Shown in pieces: positions 44,550 through 51,982 of a DNA stretch of 52,212 nt (positions are counted from its first letter, which is position 1; every line of letters starts with the position of its first letter). A model generated the notes under the pieces. That model searched no databases and was not told the origin of the DNA. It was given only the letters and a program-made list of their open reading frames with translations. A program made the translations under genes and the position numbers. This stretch comes from Actinomycetes bacterium (lineage in GTDB: Bacteria; Actinomycetota; Acidimicrobiia; Acidimicrobiales; RAAP-2): assembly GCA_021791635.1 (NCBI GenBank), contig JAJYWF010000004.1, positions 1 to 52,212 of the forward strand, given 5' to 3'.

Positions 44550-45295
44550 GCCGCCACCGCTTCCTCGATCTCGATTCGACCATCCAGCAACGCCCTGCCC
44601 ACGACTGCGCCACTGATCTGGCGACCGTTCAGAGGTGAGCGCAATGCCAGGAGCGCCTCGAGATCGGCCATCGACGACACGCCTCCCGACGCCACGACCG
44701 GGAGGGTCGTCATGTCCATGATGTCGGCCAACCCGCCCAGGTCCGGCCCCGAGAGCATGCCGTCGCGCTCTATGGAGGTCACGATCACCGCGCCGATGGC
44801 CGCACCCTCCAGGGAGTCCAGTACACGGCGCAGCGACGTCGGAGACCCCTGGGTCCACCCTCGAACCGCAGGCTCTCGAACCCCGTCACCCCGGAGCCGG
44901 AAGTCGATCCCCACGGCCACGGCTCCGGGATGCTCGTCGGCCACGCTCAGCACCAGATCGGGGTCCTCCAGCGCGGCCGTACCCATCACCACCCTGCTGA
45001 CCCCGATGCCGAGGGCCCGGCTTACCTGGTCACGGGTCCGGATGCCCCCTCCCACCTCGACTGCCACTCCCGCCGCAGCGACGCGATCGACGATGACCTC
45101 GATCGTGCTGAAGTTCACCGGCATGCCGGTCCGAGCAGCATCCAAGTCGACCACATGCAGCCAGCGGGCCCCACCGGCGGAGAACCGGTCGGCCAGGGCC
45201 AAGGGGTCTCCGTAGTCACGCTGGCGTGCGAAGTCCCCCTGGACCAGTCGAACGGCCGTCCCGTCACGCAGATCGATTGCCGCCAGGAGGTCCAT
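44531..45295 (-). CDS. hisA: ProFAR isomerase (HisA)
   Basis: Isomerises ProFAR to PRFAR in histidine synthesis. Acid/base pair Asp8 (AAIDLRDG) and Asp131 (GIDFR), phosphate loops VGGGIRT and ASGGVSS. An RGW element (Arg145, Trp147) resembles substrate-binding residues of the actinobacterial bifunctional PriA. Since trpF exists in the window, a HisA-only role is likely, though dual activity cannot be excluded from sequence. The ATG at 45295 lies 10 bases after the hisH stop. Confidence 0.93.
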   Translation of the reverse strand: MDLLAAIDLRDGTAVRLVQGDFARQRDYGDPLALADRFSAGGARWLHVVDLDAARTGMPVNFSTIEVIVDRVAAAGVAVEVGGGIRTRDQVSRALGIGVSRVVMGTAALEDPDLVLSVADEHPGAVAVGIDFRLRGDGVREPAVRGWTQGSPTSLRRVLDSLEGAAIGAVIVTSIERDGMLSGPDLGGLADIMDMTTLPVVASGGVSSMADLEALLALRSPLNGRQISGAVVGRALLDGRIEIEEAVAACELSE

Positions 45296-45305
45296 CAGTG
45301 GTCGC

Positions 45306-45947
45306 TCAGGGGACTGCCGTCATTGAACGATCGTGACAGATGTTCACGAAGTTGGCCAGGATTGCCAGCCCGGTGGATCCCGACTTCTCGGGGTGGAACT
45401 GCACACCCCACACCCGATCGTGCTCGACCATCGCGGCCACGTTCCCCCCGTACTCACAGGTCGCCACCGTCGAGTGCCCCACCTCCGGTGCGTAGCCGTG
45501 GACGAAGTACACCCAGGGATGCTCGGGGAGGCCTTCGAGGAGCGCACATCGGCTTCGTTCGCGGGGATCGAGACGGTTCCACTGCATCTGGGGCAGCTTC
45601 ACGTCTCCCGAGAGGCGACGGACGGTGCCCGGGAGGACCCCCAGACCGGGAACTCCCGGGCTCTCGTCGGAGAACTCGAACAAGAGCTGCAGCCCGACAC
45701 AGATCCCGAGGAACGGGACACTCATCTCGATCGCCCATCTCGCCGCCTCTGCCAGACCCGATCGCTCCAGCGCCGCGGCGCACGCCCCGAAGGAGCCGAC
45801 CCCGGGGAGGACGACCCCGGCGGCCCCCTCCACCCGGTCGGCCTCGGTCACCAGCTCGGCTGTCGCCCCGAGATGCTCGAGCGCCTTCTCCGCCGACCTG
45901 AGGTTGCCGATGCCGTAGTCCAGGACGACGATCGGCCGTCGGCTCAC
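45306..45947 (-). CDS. hisH: imidazole glycerol phosphate synthase glutaminase subunit
   Basis: Class I glutamine amidotransferase supplying ammonia to HisF, 213 residues. The triad is Cys83 (GICVGLQ), His185 and Glu187 (QFHPEKS). The oxyanion-strand sequence PGVGSFG is present. The GTG at 45947 overlaps the hisB stop as GTGA. It is the fourth gene of the operon. Confidence 0.95.
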   Translation of the reverse strand: MSRRPIVVLDYGIGNLRSAEKALEHLGATAELVTEADRVEGAAGVVLPGVGSFGACAAALERSGLAEAARWAIEMSVPFLGICVGLQLLFEFSDESPGVPGLGVLPGTVRRLSGDVKLPQMQWNRLDPRERSRCALLEGLPEHPWVYFVHGYAPEVGHSTVATCEYGGNVAAMVEHDRVWGVQFHPEKSGSTGLAILANFVNICHDRSMTAVP

Positions 45948-46573
45948 AGCACCTCCTTGGTCGAGGGGACCTCCGTCCCCTCGACCCGGACCGCGTCCCG
46001 AAGGCTACGCGCCACCCCCTTGAAGGTGGCTTCGACGATGTGGTGGGTGTTCTTCCCCGACCGAAGGCTCACGTGGAGGGTCAGGGCCGCCGCGGTCACC
46101 AGGGCCCGCCAGAATTCCTCGGCCAACTGGGGATCGAACGGAGGAGATCCCAGGCCCGGCGTGTCCGGGGCGAATGGGACGTCGTAGGCCAGGTAGGCCC
46201 GACCGGACAGATCGACCGCCACCTCCACCAGGGCTTCGTCCAGAGGGAGGAGGGCGCAGGCGAAACGGCGCACCCCAGCCTTGTCTCCGAGCGCTTCGGC
46301 CAGGCATCCTCCAAGGACGATGCCGACGTCTTCGACGGTGTGGTGGGCGTCCACATCCAGATCGCCTTCGGCGCGCACCACCAGGTCGAACCCCGCGTGC
46401 CGCCCGAGCTGGGACAGCATGTGGTCGAAGAACGGGAGACCGGTCGCCACTTCGACCTTTCCCGATCCGTCGACCACGAGCTCGACTTGGATCGACGTCT
46501 CCTTGGTCGAGCGCCGAGCTACCGCCCGCCGCCCGGTACCGTCTGCGTCGTCACCACCACCCTCGATGCTCAC
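45944..46573 (-). CDS. hisB: imidazoleglycerol-phosphate dehydratase
   Basis: Manganese-dependent dehydratase of histidine synthesis, 209 residues. The metal-binding pattern is visible as FFDHML, DAHHTVEDVGI and GKNTHHIVEATFK. The duplicated half-domain structure is of normal length, and there is no fused HisN phosphatase. The GTG at 46573 overlaps the hisC stop (GTGA). Confidence 0.96.
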   Translation of the reverse strand: MSIEGGGDDADGTGRRAVARRSTKETSIQVELVVDGSGKVEVATGLPFFDHMLSQLGRHAGFDLVVRAEGDLDVDAHHTVEDVGIVLGGCLAEALGDKAGVRRFACALLPLDEALVEVAVDLSGRAYLAYDVPFAPDTPGLGSPPFDPQLAEEFWRALVTAAALTLHVSLRSGKNTHHIVEATFKGVARSLRDAVRVEGTEVPSTKEVL

Positions 46574-47661
46574 AGGCACTCCTTCACTGCTTCGAGAAAG
46601 CGGGCGTTCTCTTCGGGCGTCCCCACCGTCACTCTGAGGCAGCCGCTCAGGCCGGTCCATCGGGTGCAGTCGCGGATCAGCACTCCCCGATCGACCAGGC
46701 CCCTCCACACCTCTCCGGCTGCCCGATCTCTCGGACGAAAGAGGATGAAGTTCGCATCCGACGGCCACCAGTCTACGGGCATGTCAGCGAGGGCCGCCTC
46801 CACTTTCCCCCGTTCCTCGGCAATGTGAGCAACCCGGGCTGCCATCTCGTCTTTGTAGTCCAACGCCAGGAGGCCGGCTGCCTGGGTCACCGCCGACAGG
46901 TGGTACGGCAAGCTGGCCGCTTGGCATCCGGCGACCACGTGAGGGGCGGCCACCAGGTAGCCGAGCCGTATGCCGGCCATCGCCCACGTCTTGGAGAACG
47001 TCCGTACCACCACCAGCCCGTCGGGCGCGCCGGCACCAGGGGCGCCGGTTCCCGAGCTCTCGAAGAGCTCCAGGGCCGACCAGGTCGCGAACTGCCCGTA
47101 CGCCTCGTCCACCATCACCAACCCCGGCGCACGCTTCACCAGGTCGGTCACGAGCTCTGGCGTCTCGGCCCGCCCGGTGGGATTGTTCGGGGAGCACACG
47201 AACACCACCGAAGGTTTGACGCGCGAGACAGCCTCGACAGCCTGGTCGGCATCGATCCGGAGATCCTGTCCGCGCTCACAGACGACCACATCGGTCAAGG
47301 TCAGGCGGGCGATGTGAGAGTGGAGGCTGTAGGTGGGCTCGAAGACCAGGGCTGATCGCCCAGGTCCCCCGAAGGCCAGGAGGAGGGACTGGATCACCTC
47401 GTTCGAGCCGTTGGCGCAGAACACCTGTGAGCTGTCGACTCCGTGGAGGTCAGCCAGCTTCCGGCGTAGCTCTGCCGCGTTGCGATCCGGGTAGCGGCGC
47501 ATGTCGAGCCCGGCCACCGTCTCCGCCAAGCGTGCGGACCATCCCGCCGGAGGGGGATACGGCGACTCGTTGGCGTTCAGGCGCACCGCCACTTCGATCT
47601 GGGGTGAGTGGTAACCCTCGAGCGCGGCCAGCCCGGGCCGCGGCGGCAGTGCTCCGCTCAC
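46570..47661 (-). CDS. hisC: histidinol-phosphate aminotransferase
   Basis: PLP-dependent fold-type I enzyme converting imidazole acetol phosphate to histidinol phosphate. Diagnostic stretches are LNANESPY, RYPDRNAAELR, SPNNPTG, VDEAYGQF and the PLP-lysine motif FSKTWAMAGIRLG. Length is 363 residues, within the family. GTG at 47661 overlaps the hisD stop (GTGA). A Gly/Ala/Pro-rich insertion (SGTGAPGAGAPDG) precedes the lysine motif. Confidence 0.96.
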   Translation of the reverse strand: MSGALPPRPGLAALEGYHSPQIEVAVRLNANESPYPPPAGWSARLAETVAGLDMRRYPDRNAAELRRKLADLHGVDSSQVFCANGSNEVIQSLLLAFGGPGRSALVFEPTYSLHSHIARLTLTDVVVCERGQDLRIDADQAVEAVSRVKPSVVFVCSPNNPTGRAETPELVTDLVKRAPGLVMVDEAYGQFATWSALELFESSGTGAPGAGAPDGLVVVRTFSKTWAMAGIRLGYLVAAPHVVAGCQAASLPYHLSAVTQAAGLLALDYKDEMAARVAHIAEERGKVEAALADMPVDWWPSDANFILFRPRDRAAGEVWRGLVDRGVLIRDCTRWTGLSGCLRVTVGTPEENARFLEAVKECL

Positions 47662-48935
47662 AGGCGGTACCGGATCGAATCGGCGTGCGCGGGCAGACCC
47701 TCGGCCTCGGCCAGGGCGATGACCGCCGGTCCGAGGGACTCGATGGCCGGCCGAGACGCCGTCACCGCGTGGATGTGCCTCACGAAATCGTCGGCCCGGA
47801 GCGCCGAGGAGAACCGTGCCGTCCGGTTCGTGGGGAGGACGTGGTTCGGCCCGGCGATGTAGTCCCCGAAGCTGGCTGGCGACCACGGCCCGCAGAACAC
47901 CGCACCGGCCGACGTCACGCGCCAGAGCAGCTCCTCGGCCCCGTCGAAGAGCAGCTCGAGGTGCTCGGGGGCCACGACGTTCGATACGTCGACGGCGGCT
48001 TCGGGCCCGTCCACCAGGCACGCATACCCGCCGCTCGCGAACGTGGCCTCGAGGTCGCGACGTCGCGGAGATGCCGCCACGATACGCTCGACCTCGGTCA
48101 CAACGGACTTGAGCACCCGTTCGGACCAGGTCACCAGCCAAGCCGTGCCGTCAGGGCCGTGCTCCGCCTGCACCACCAGGTCGATGGCGGCCCAGGCTGG
48201 AGGCGTGTCAGGTCCGGCGACCACGACCACCTCCGAGGGGCCGGCGAAGGACGAAGCCACCCCCACCACCCCCGAGACCTGTCGCTTGGCCTCGGCCACG
48301 TACCGGTTCCCGGGGCCTACGATCACATCGACCGCCCTGATCGACTCGGTCCCGAACGCCATCGCGGCGATCGCCTGAGCGCCCCCGACGCGGTACACCT
48401 CGTCGATACCGGCCAGCTGGGCCGCGGCCAGGACGGAGTCGTCGATCCGGCCGTCCGGTCCCGGGGGCACGCACAGCGCCAGGTCTGGCACCCCGGCGAC
48501 GCGTGCCGGCGCGGCACACATCAGCACCGTGGAGGGGTACCGGGCCCGCCCTCCTGGTGCGTAGGCGCCCGCACGAGCGACTGGGCGTACCAGATGGCGG
48601 ACCCGCACCCCACCGTCCACGTAATCCAGCGGGGCATCGAACTCTTGACTGTGGTAGCGAGAGAGGCGATCCCAGGCCAGCTCGAGGGCGCTGGCGAGGT
48701 GGTCGGGTAGCCGGCTCGAAGCCGCCACCAGCTCGGATGAGGGCACACGCAGATCGTCGAGGCGGACGCCGTCGAACTTCTCGGTGAGGTCCCGCAACGC
48801 CGCATCCCCACCGGAGCGCACCTGGCCGATGATGGACGCGACTGGCTCGCCGACGTCACGTCCGGACCCATCGGGTCCGGGGAGGACATCGTCGAAGGGA
48901 CCCTCGTGCCCGCGCAGGTCAAACTGGGTCAGCAT
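47658..48935 (-). CDS. hisD: histidinol dehydrogenase
   Basis: Zinc enzyme oxidising histidinol to histidine using NAD, 425 residues. Zn/substrate motifs include VIVGPGNRYVAEAKR, QAEHGPDG, APEHLELL and DYIAGPNHVLPT. The ATG at 48935 is taken as the start; a TACCAT -10-like sequence lies just upstream. It is the first gene of the long his-trp operon, divergent from a small coiled-coil gene. Confidence 0.96.
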   Translation of the reverse strand: MLTQFDLRGHEGPFDDVLPGPDGSGRDVGEPVASIIGQVRSGGDAALRDLTEKFDGVRLDDLRVPSSELVAASSRLPDHLASALELAWDRLSRYHSQEFDAPLDYVDGGVRVRHLVRPVARAGAYAPGGRARYPSTVLMCAAPARVAGVPDLALCVPPGPDGRIDDSVLAAAQLAGIDEVYRVGGAQAIAAMAFGTESIRAVDVIVGPGNRYVAEAKRQVSGVVGVASSFAGPSEVVVVAGPDTPPAWAAIDLVVQAEHGPDGTAWLVTWSERVLKSVVTEVERIVAASPRRRDLEATFASGGYACLVDGPEAAVDVSNVVAPEHLELLFDGAEELLWRVTSAGAVFCGPWSPASFGDYIAGPNHVLPTNRTARFSSALRADDFVRHIHAVTASRPAIESLGPAVIALAEAEGLPAHADSIRYRL

Positions 48936-48944
48936 GGACAGGCA

Positions 48945-48950
48945 ATGGTA
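48945..48950 (-). promoter_or_regulatory. -10-like element of the hisD operon
   Basis: TACCAT on the minus strand lies nine bases before the hisD ATG, implying a leader of only a few bases. No clear -35 element or leader peptide attenuator was seen in the 74-base divergent gap. Confidence 0.35.
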
Positions 48951-49009
48951 CCGGCCTCTCGGACCGTCCTGTCCCCTCCCGACGACGCCACTTGGGCCAT
49001 GATCGCACC

Positions 49010-49207
49010 ATGAGCACACGCGCCCAGCTGTCCTCGATCACGTCAAGCCTTGCAGAGATCCAGCACCGGGTCTCCGAGCTGGCCGAAGAAGCTCGGGCTC
49101 TCGGCGATGACGAGACGGCGTCCGAGCTCTTCAACGTGGAGCGGTCCCTGATCGCGGCCCTGCGCCGGCTGGGCCGCCTGATGTCCTCGTCGACGCACCG
49201 GAGCTGA
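49010..49207 (+). CDS. small alpha-helical protein, unknown
   Basis: A 65-residue protein with a heptad-like pattern (SSLAEIQHRVSELAEEARAL, then IAALRRLGRLM), likely a helical hairpin. I do not recognise a named family. It is divergent from hisD. The ATG at 49010 is preferred; an upstream ATG in frame at 48992 would add six residues. Confidence 0.65.
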   Translation: MSTRAQLSSITSSLAEIQHRVSELAEEARALGDDETASELFNVERSLIAALRRLGRLMSSSTHRS

Positions 49208-49212
49208 GCGAG

Positions 49213-49605
49213 TCAGACTGCGTGGAGCACGAGGTCGTGCCCCAGCAGTCCCGCCGCCGCCTTGAGGGCATTCTGGCGCGACGCCACCACGGCACAGTTC
49301 CGACGTGACGCCACTTCGGCGGTCGACACCGCCACCAGGTCAGGCGTGTCCGCCCTGGCGGCCAGCTCACCGACGATCCGCGCCCGCTCGGGTCCCAAGG
49401 GTTCTACCACGGCCCCGCACAGAAGACTCTCGAGACGGTCGCCACGTCCTTCAGTCCGGAAGGCTTCGGCCATTGCCCCGACGGGGACCACCGGCACGAT
49501 GTCGCTCGACAGCGCGGCCCGATGGAGCGCCCAGACGATGCGGTCGCCCCGGGCCGCCGCTCGCAACCCGCCGACGCCGTACACCAGGCCGCTCCTCATC
49601 GCCAC
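49213..49605 (-). CDS. VapC-like PIN-domain protein with lost catalytic acids
   Basis: A 130-residue protein that aligns in pattern with PIN toxins: RGDRIVWALHRAAL, VPVVPVGAMAEAFR, LLCGAVVEPLG and a C-terminal VASRQNALK. In active PIN RNases the first strand reads LDxGxL; here it is VYGVGGL (Gly10 at the Asp position). The usual DxxDA and TSDxxDL motifs appear as DLVAV and ASRQNAL, so only one of the acidic positions remains. It starts with GTG at 49605 (or ATG at 49599), 48 bases after the antitoxin stop. Probably inactive as a nuclease, but reading frame is intact. Confidence 0.72.
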   Translation of the reverse strand: MAMRSGLVYGVGGLRAAARGDRIVWALHRAALSSDIVPVVPVGAMAEAFRTEGRGDRLESLLCGAVVEPLGPERARIVGELAARADTPDLVAVSTAEVASRRNCAVVASRQNALKAAAGLLGHDLVLHAV

Positions 49606-49653
49606 GTCTCGCCCGGCCCCGGTGCGACGCCGCGGTGAGGTCCAGGACTCACC

Positions 49654-49920
49654 TCAGCGCCGCCGCACTCTGGACGCCATGCCCGAGACTCCAGAGAGCA
49701 GCCGGGCCAGCAGGGCCTCTCCGGCTGCGATCTCCTCTGCCGTCAGGGCCCCGGCCTCCGCTTCGAAGGCCGCCACCCCGCGAAGCCCCTCACGGACGCG
49801 CAGCTGACGTTCGGCGGCGCTGGTCAGCCATGCGCTGAACGACACGCCGTCTTCCCGTGCCGCCGTCTCGACAGCACGAGCGATGTCGTCGTTGAGCGAA
49901 ACCGAGCGCTTCGTCACCAC
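49654..49920 (-). CDS. ribbon-helix-helix antitoxin-like protein
   Basis: An 88-residue protein with an N-terminal RHH DNA-binding motif (RSVSLNDDIARAVETAA, then SFSAWLTSAAERQL) and a C-terminal acidic segment of the type that masks a toxin (ALTAEEIAAGEALLARLL). It directly precedes the PIN-like gene, forming a VapBC-type arrangement. A perfect 8-bp inverted repeat upstream suggests autoregulation. Start GTG at 49920. Confidence 0.8.
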   Translation of the reverse strand: MVTKRSVSLNDDIARAVETAAREDGVSFSAWLTSAAERQLRVREGLRGVAAFEAEAGALTAEEIAAGEALLARLLSGVSGMASRVRRR

Positions 49921-49928
49921 ATCCGAAG

Positions 49929-49949
49929 GGTAGCACCCCTAGTGCTACC
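49929..49949. promoter_or_regulatory. operator-like inverted repeat upstream of the antitoxin
   Basis: GGTAGCAC and GTGCTACC form a perfect 8-bp inverted repeat with a five-base spacer, ending eight bases from the antitoxin start. Position and symmetry fit the operator of an RHH autorepressor. Confidence 0.6.
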
Positions 49950-50041
49950 AATGTTCGCCGGCAGATCGTGCACCGCCGTGCGTTGATGGCAGCAGTGGCG
50001 GCGACGAGACGGTTGACGGCCAATGTCTCAGCCTGGACGCG

Positions 50042-50069
50042 ACGACGGCGCCCCGGAGGGCGCCGTCGT
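50042..50069. terminator. 12-bp stem with CGGA tetraloop
   Basis: ACGACGGCGCCC and GGGCGCCGTCGT pair perfectly around CGGA. It lies in the 341-base gene-free stretch 49921-50261, which otherwise holds the antitoxin operator and no recognised gene. Orientation and position fit a terminator for the upstream nth gene, protecting the antitoxin promoter. No U-run is present. Confidence 0.6.
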
Positions 50070-50261
50070 GCGAGCGGAGGGGCGGCGGATCCCCGATACC
50101 GCTCTTCTTACAGGAACCAGGTGGCGGAAACCGGTTCCGGCACACATCATAGCCCATCGCACGGCGCCTGTCCTCAGGGCCGGGCCATGGAAAGAGAACT
50201 CCGTGGAAAATGTCCTGGGAGATGTCGCCCCGGTCCCATGGGATCGCCGAGGTCCGACCGG

Positions 50262-50957
50262 TCAGAGCACTGCCGAGGGGCACAGGTCGGCCAGGACGCA
50301 GGCATCGCAGCGGGGCTTCCTCGACGTGCACACCTTCCGGCCGTGCAGGATCATGCGCAGGCTCAGCGCACCTCCTGTGGGCTCTGGCACCAGCTCGTTC
50401 AAGTCGGACTCCACCCGCACCGGATCCTGGCTCTCGGTGAGCCCCAGCCGGCGGCTGAGCCGTCCCACGTGCGTGTCCACAGGCAGGCCTGGCAGGTCGA
50501 AGGCCACGGTTCGCACCACGTTGCCCGTCTTGCGACCCACTCCGGGGAGCGTCACCAGATGGTCCAGCTCCCGGGGCACTTCGCCGCCGAAGCGCACCGT
50601 GAGCTCCGACGCCATGGCCAGGAGGTTCCGAGCCTTGGCGTGGAAGAACCCCGTCGGCCGTATGAGCTGCTCCAGCTCCACGGGATCGGCGCCGCACAGC
50701 GCTTCGGGATCGGGGTAGGCGTCGAACAACGCCGGCGTCACGGAGTTCACCCGCTCGTCGGTGCACTGTGCCGAGAGGATCGTGGCTACCAGCAGTTCGA
50801 AGGGGCTCCGGATTTCGAGGGCACACAGCTCCCGGGCGGTCCCGGGGTAGGCCTCGGCCAGCGCGGCCACCACTGCGGAAGCCCGCGCCTGGCGTTCCTT
50901 CTTCCCGTTTCCCGCCTTCGCGTCCCCCGCCTTCGCGTCCCCCGCCTTCGCGTCCAC
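50262..50957 (-). CDS. nth: endonuclease III
   Basis: Base-excision DNA glycosylase/AP lyase for oxidised pyrimidines, 231 residues. The HhH motif LPGVGRKTGN holds catalytic Lys143, with Asp161 in VDTHVGRLSRRLG. The 4Fe-4S cluster ligands are Cys210, 217, 220 and 226 (C-x6-C-x2-C-x5-C). The N-terminus carries three AKAGD-type repeats encoded by a perfect 15-bp tandem repeat. The GTG at 50957 is six bases downstream of a TATGGT -10-like element, so the message may be leaderless. Divergent from mshD. Confidence 0.94.
   Translation of the reverse strand: MDAKAGDAKAGDAKAGNGKKERQARASAVVAALAEAYPGTARELCALEIRSPFELLVATILSAQCTDERVNSVTPALFDAYPDPEALCGADPVELEQLIRPTGFFHAKARNLLAMASELTVRFGGEVPRELDHLVTLPGVGRKTGNVVRTVAFDLPGLPVDTHVGRLSRRLGLTESQDPVRVESDLNELVPEPTGGALSLRMILHGRKVCTSRKPRCDACVLADLCPSAVL
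50911..50955. repeat. three perfect 15-bp tandem repeats at the nth start
   Basis: CCCGCCTTCGCGTCC is repeated three times without mismatch (50911-50925, 50926-50940, 50941-50955). In nth it encodes three GDAKA-type pentapeptides at the extreme N-terminus, outside the folded domain. Such a tract could expand or contract by slippage in whole 5-residue steps. Confidence 0.9.
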
Positions 50958-50963
50958 GACCCG

Positions 50964-50969
50964 ACCATA
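50964..50969 (-). promoter_or_regulatory. nth -10-like element
   Basis: TATGGT on the minus strand is separated from the nth GTG by six bases, the spacing expected for a leaderless transcript. No -35 was identified. Confidence 0.4.
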
Positions 50970-50984
50970 TCTCCCCGGGACGGA

Positions 50985-50990
50985 TAGCCT
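50985..50990 (+). promoter_or_regulatory. mshD -10-like element
   Basis: TAGCCT at 50985-50990 lies three bases before the GTG at 50994 and six before the GTG at 50997, so transcription could start at the second GTG. Leaderless translation would favour that codon. Confidence 0.35.
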
Positions 50991-50993
50991 GCC

Positions 50994-51956
50994 GTGGTGC
51001 CCAGGGATGGTGTCGCCGTCATCCACCGCGTCGGACCCATCGAGAAGGACCAGATCAAGGGCCTGGCGCGGCGCGTCGCCCGTCAGAAGGGACGAGAGCC
51101 CCTCGGCGAGCGCCTCCGGCTCGATCTCGAACGGCCCGGTAGCGACCGCTTCACCGGTGTCCTCTGGAATGAGCATGGGGACGACACCTTGACGGCCTAC
51201 TGCCAGCTCCACCGAGATCCTGCCGCCTGGGTGATCGAGACGCTGATCGATCCGGAGCAGCCGGCGGGACCTGACGGCCCCGGGCCACCGCTGTTGGACG
51301 CGGCGATCCGGGAGATCCGTCGCCAGGGCGGTGGCGAGGTGAGCTACCGGCTCCCCGCCCCGACCGCCGCGGAAGAGTCCGTGGCCCTGCAGGCCGGCTT
51401 CACCCCGAGCCGAGAGATCCACCAGCTCCGCGTCGCCCTGCCCCTGTCAGAAGCCGTGATCGACAGCTCGCCTCGCGTGCCCGTCCGATCGTTCCGCCCG
51501 GGCACCGACGACGCAGAATGGCTCACCGTCAACAATCGCGCCTTCGCCGGTCATCCCGAGCAGGGAAACTGGGACCTCGATCTCCTCCGCGAACGCCAGG
51601 CCCAGCCGTGGTTCGATCCCGACGGGCTACTGGTGCATGAGGAGGAGGGACGAATGGCCGCATCTTGCTGGACGAAGGTCCACGGCACCGGCGACAGCGC
51701 ACTCGGTGAGATCTACGTGATCTCCGTGGACCCGGACTTCCAGGGTCGGGGTCTCGGACGGGCCCTCACCGTGGCCGGTCTCGAGCACCTGCGAGCCCAA
51801 GGACTTCGCACGGGGATGCTCTACGTCGACCGCTCCAACACGACGGCCCGCCACCTGTACGCATCGCTCGGCTTCAGTCCAGATCACGTCGATCGCTTCT
51901 ACTCGATCCACGTCCCCCGAGGCGACGGACTGACCCCCTCGGGGCCGATCGCGTAG
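50994..51956 (+). CDS. mshD: mycothiol synthase
   Basis: Acetylates the cysteine amine of Cys-GlcN-Ins to complete mycothiol, the main thiol of actinobacteria. A 320-residue tandem GNAT protein. The active C-terminal domain has acetyl-CoA-binding VDPDFQGRGLGRAL and LYVDRSNTTARHLYASLGF, preceded by NNRAFAGHPEQGNWD, a diagnostic MshD substrate-site segment. The N-terminal GNAT domain is degenerate as usual. GTG at 50994 is used, but a second GTG follows at once. It is divergent from nth by 36 bases. Confidence 0.9.
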   Translation: MVPRDGVAVIHRVGPIEKDQIKGLARRVARQKGREPLGERLRLDLERPGSDRFTGVLWNEHGDDTLTAYCQLHRDPAAWVIETLIDPEQPAGPDGPGPPLLDAAIREIRRQGGGEVSYRLPAPTAAEESVALQAGFTPSREIHQLRVALPLSEAVIDSSPRVPVRSFRPGTDDAEWLTVNNRAFAGHPEQGNWDLDLLRERQAQPWFDPDGLLVHEEEGRMAASCWTKVHGTGDSALGEIYVISVDPDFQGRGLGRALTVAGLEHLRAQGLRTGMLYVDRSNTTARHLYASLGFSPDHVDRFYSIHVPRGDGLTPSGPIA

Positions 51957-51982
51957 TCCGCGGCACGACGCCGGCGCATCAC

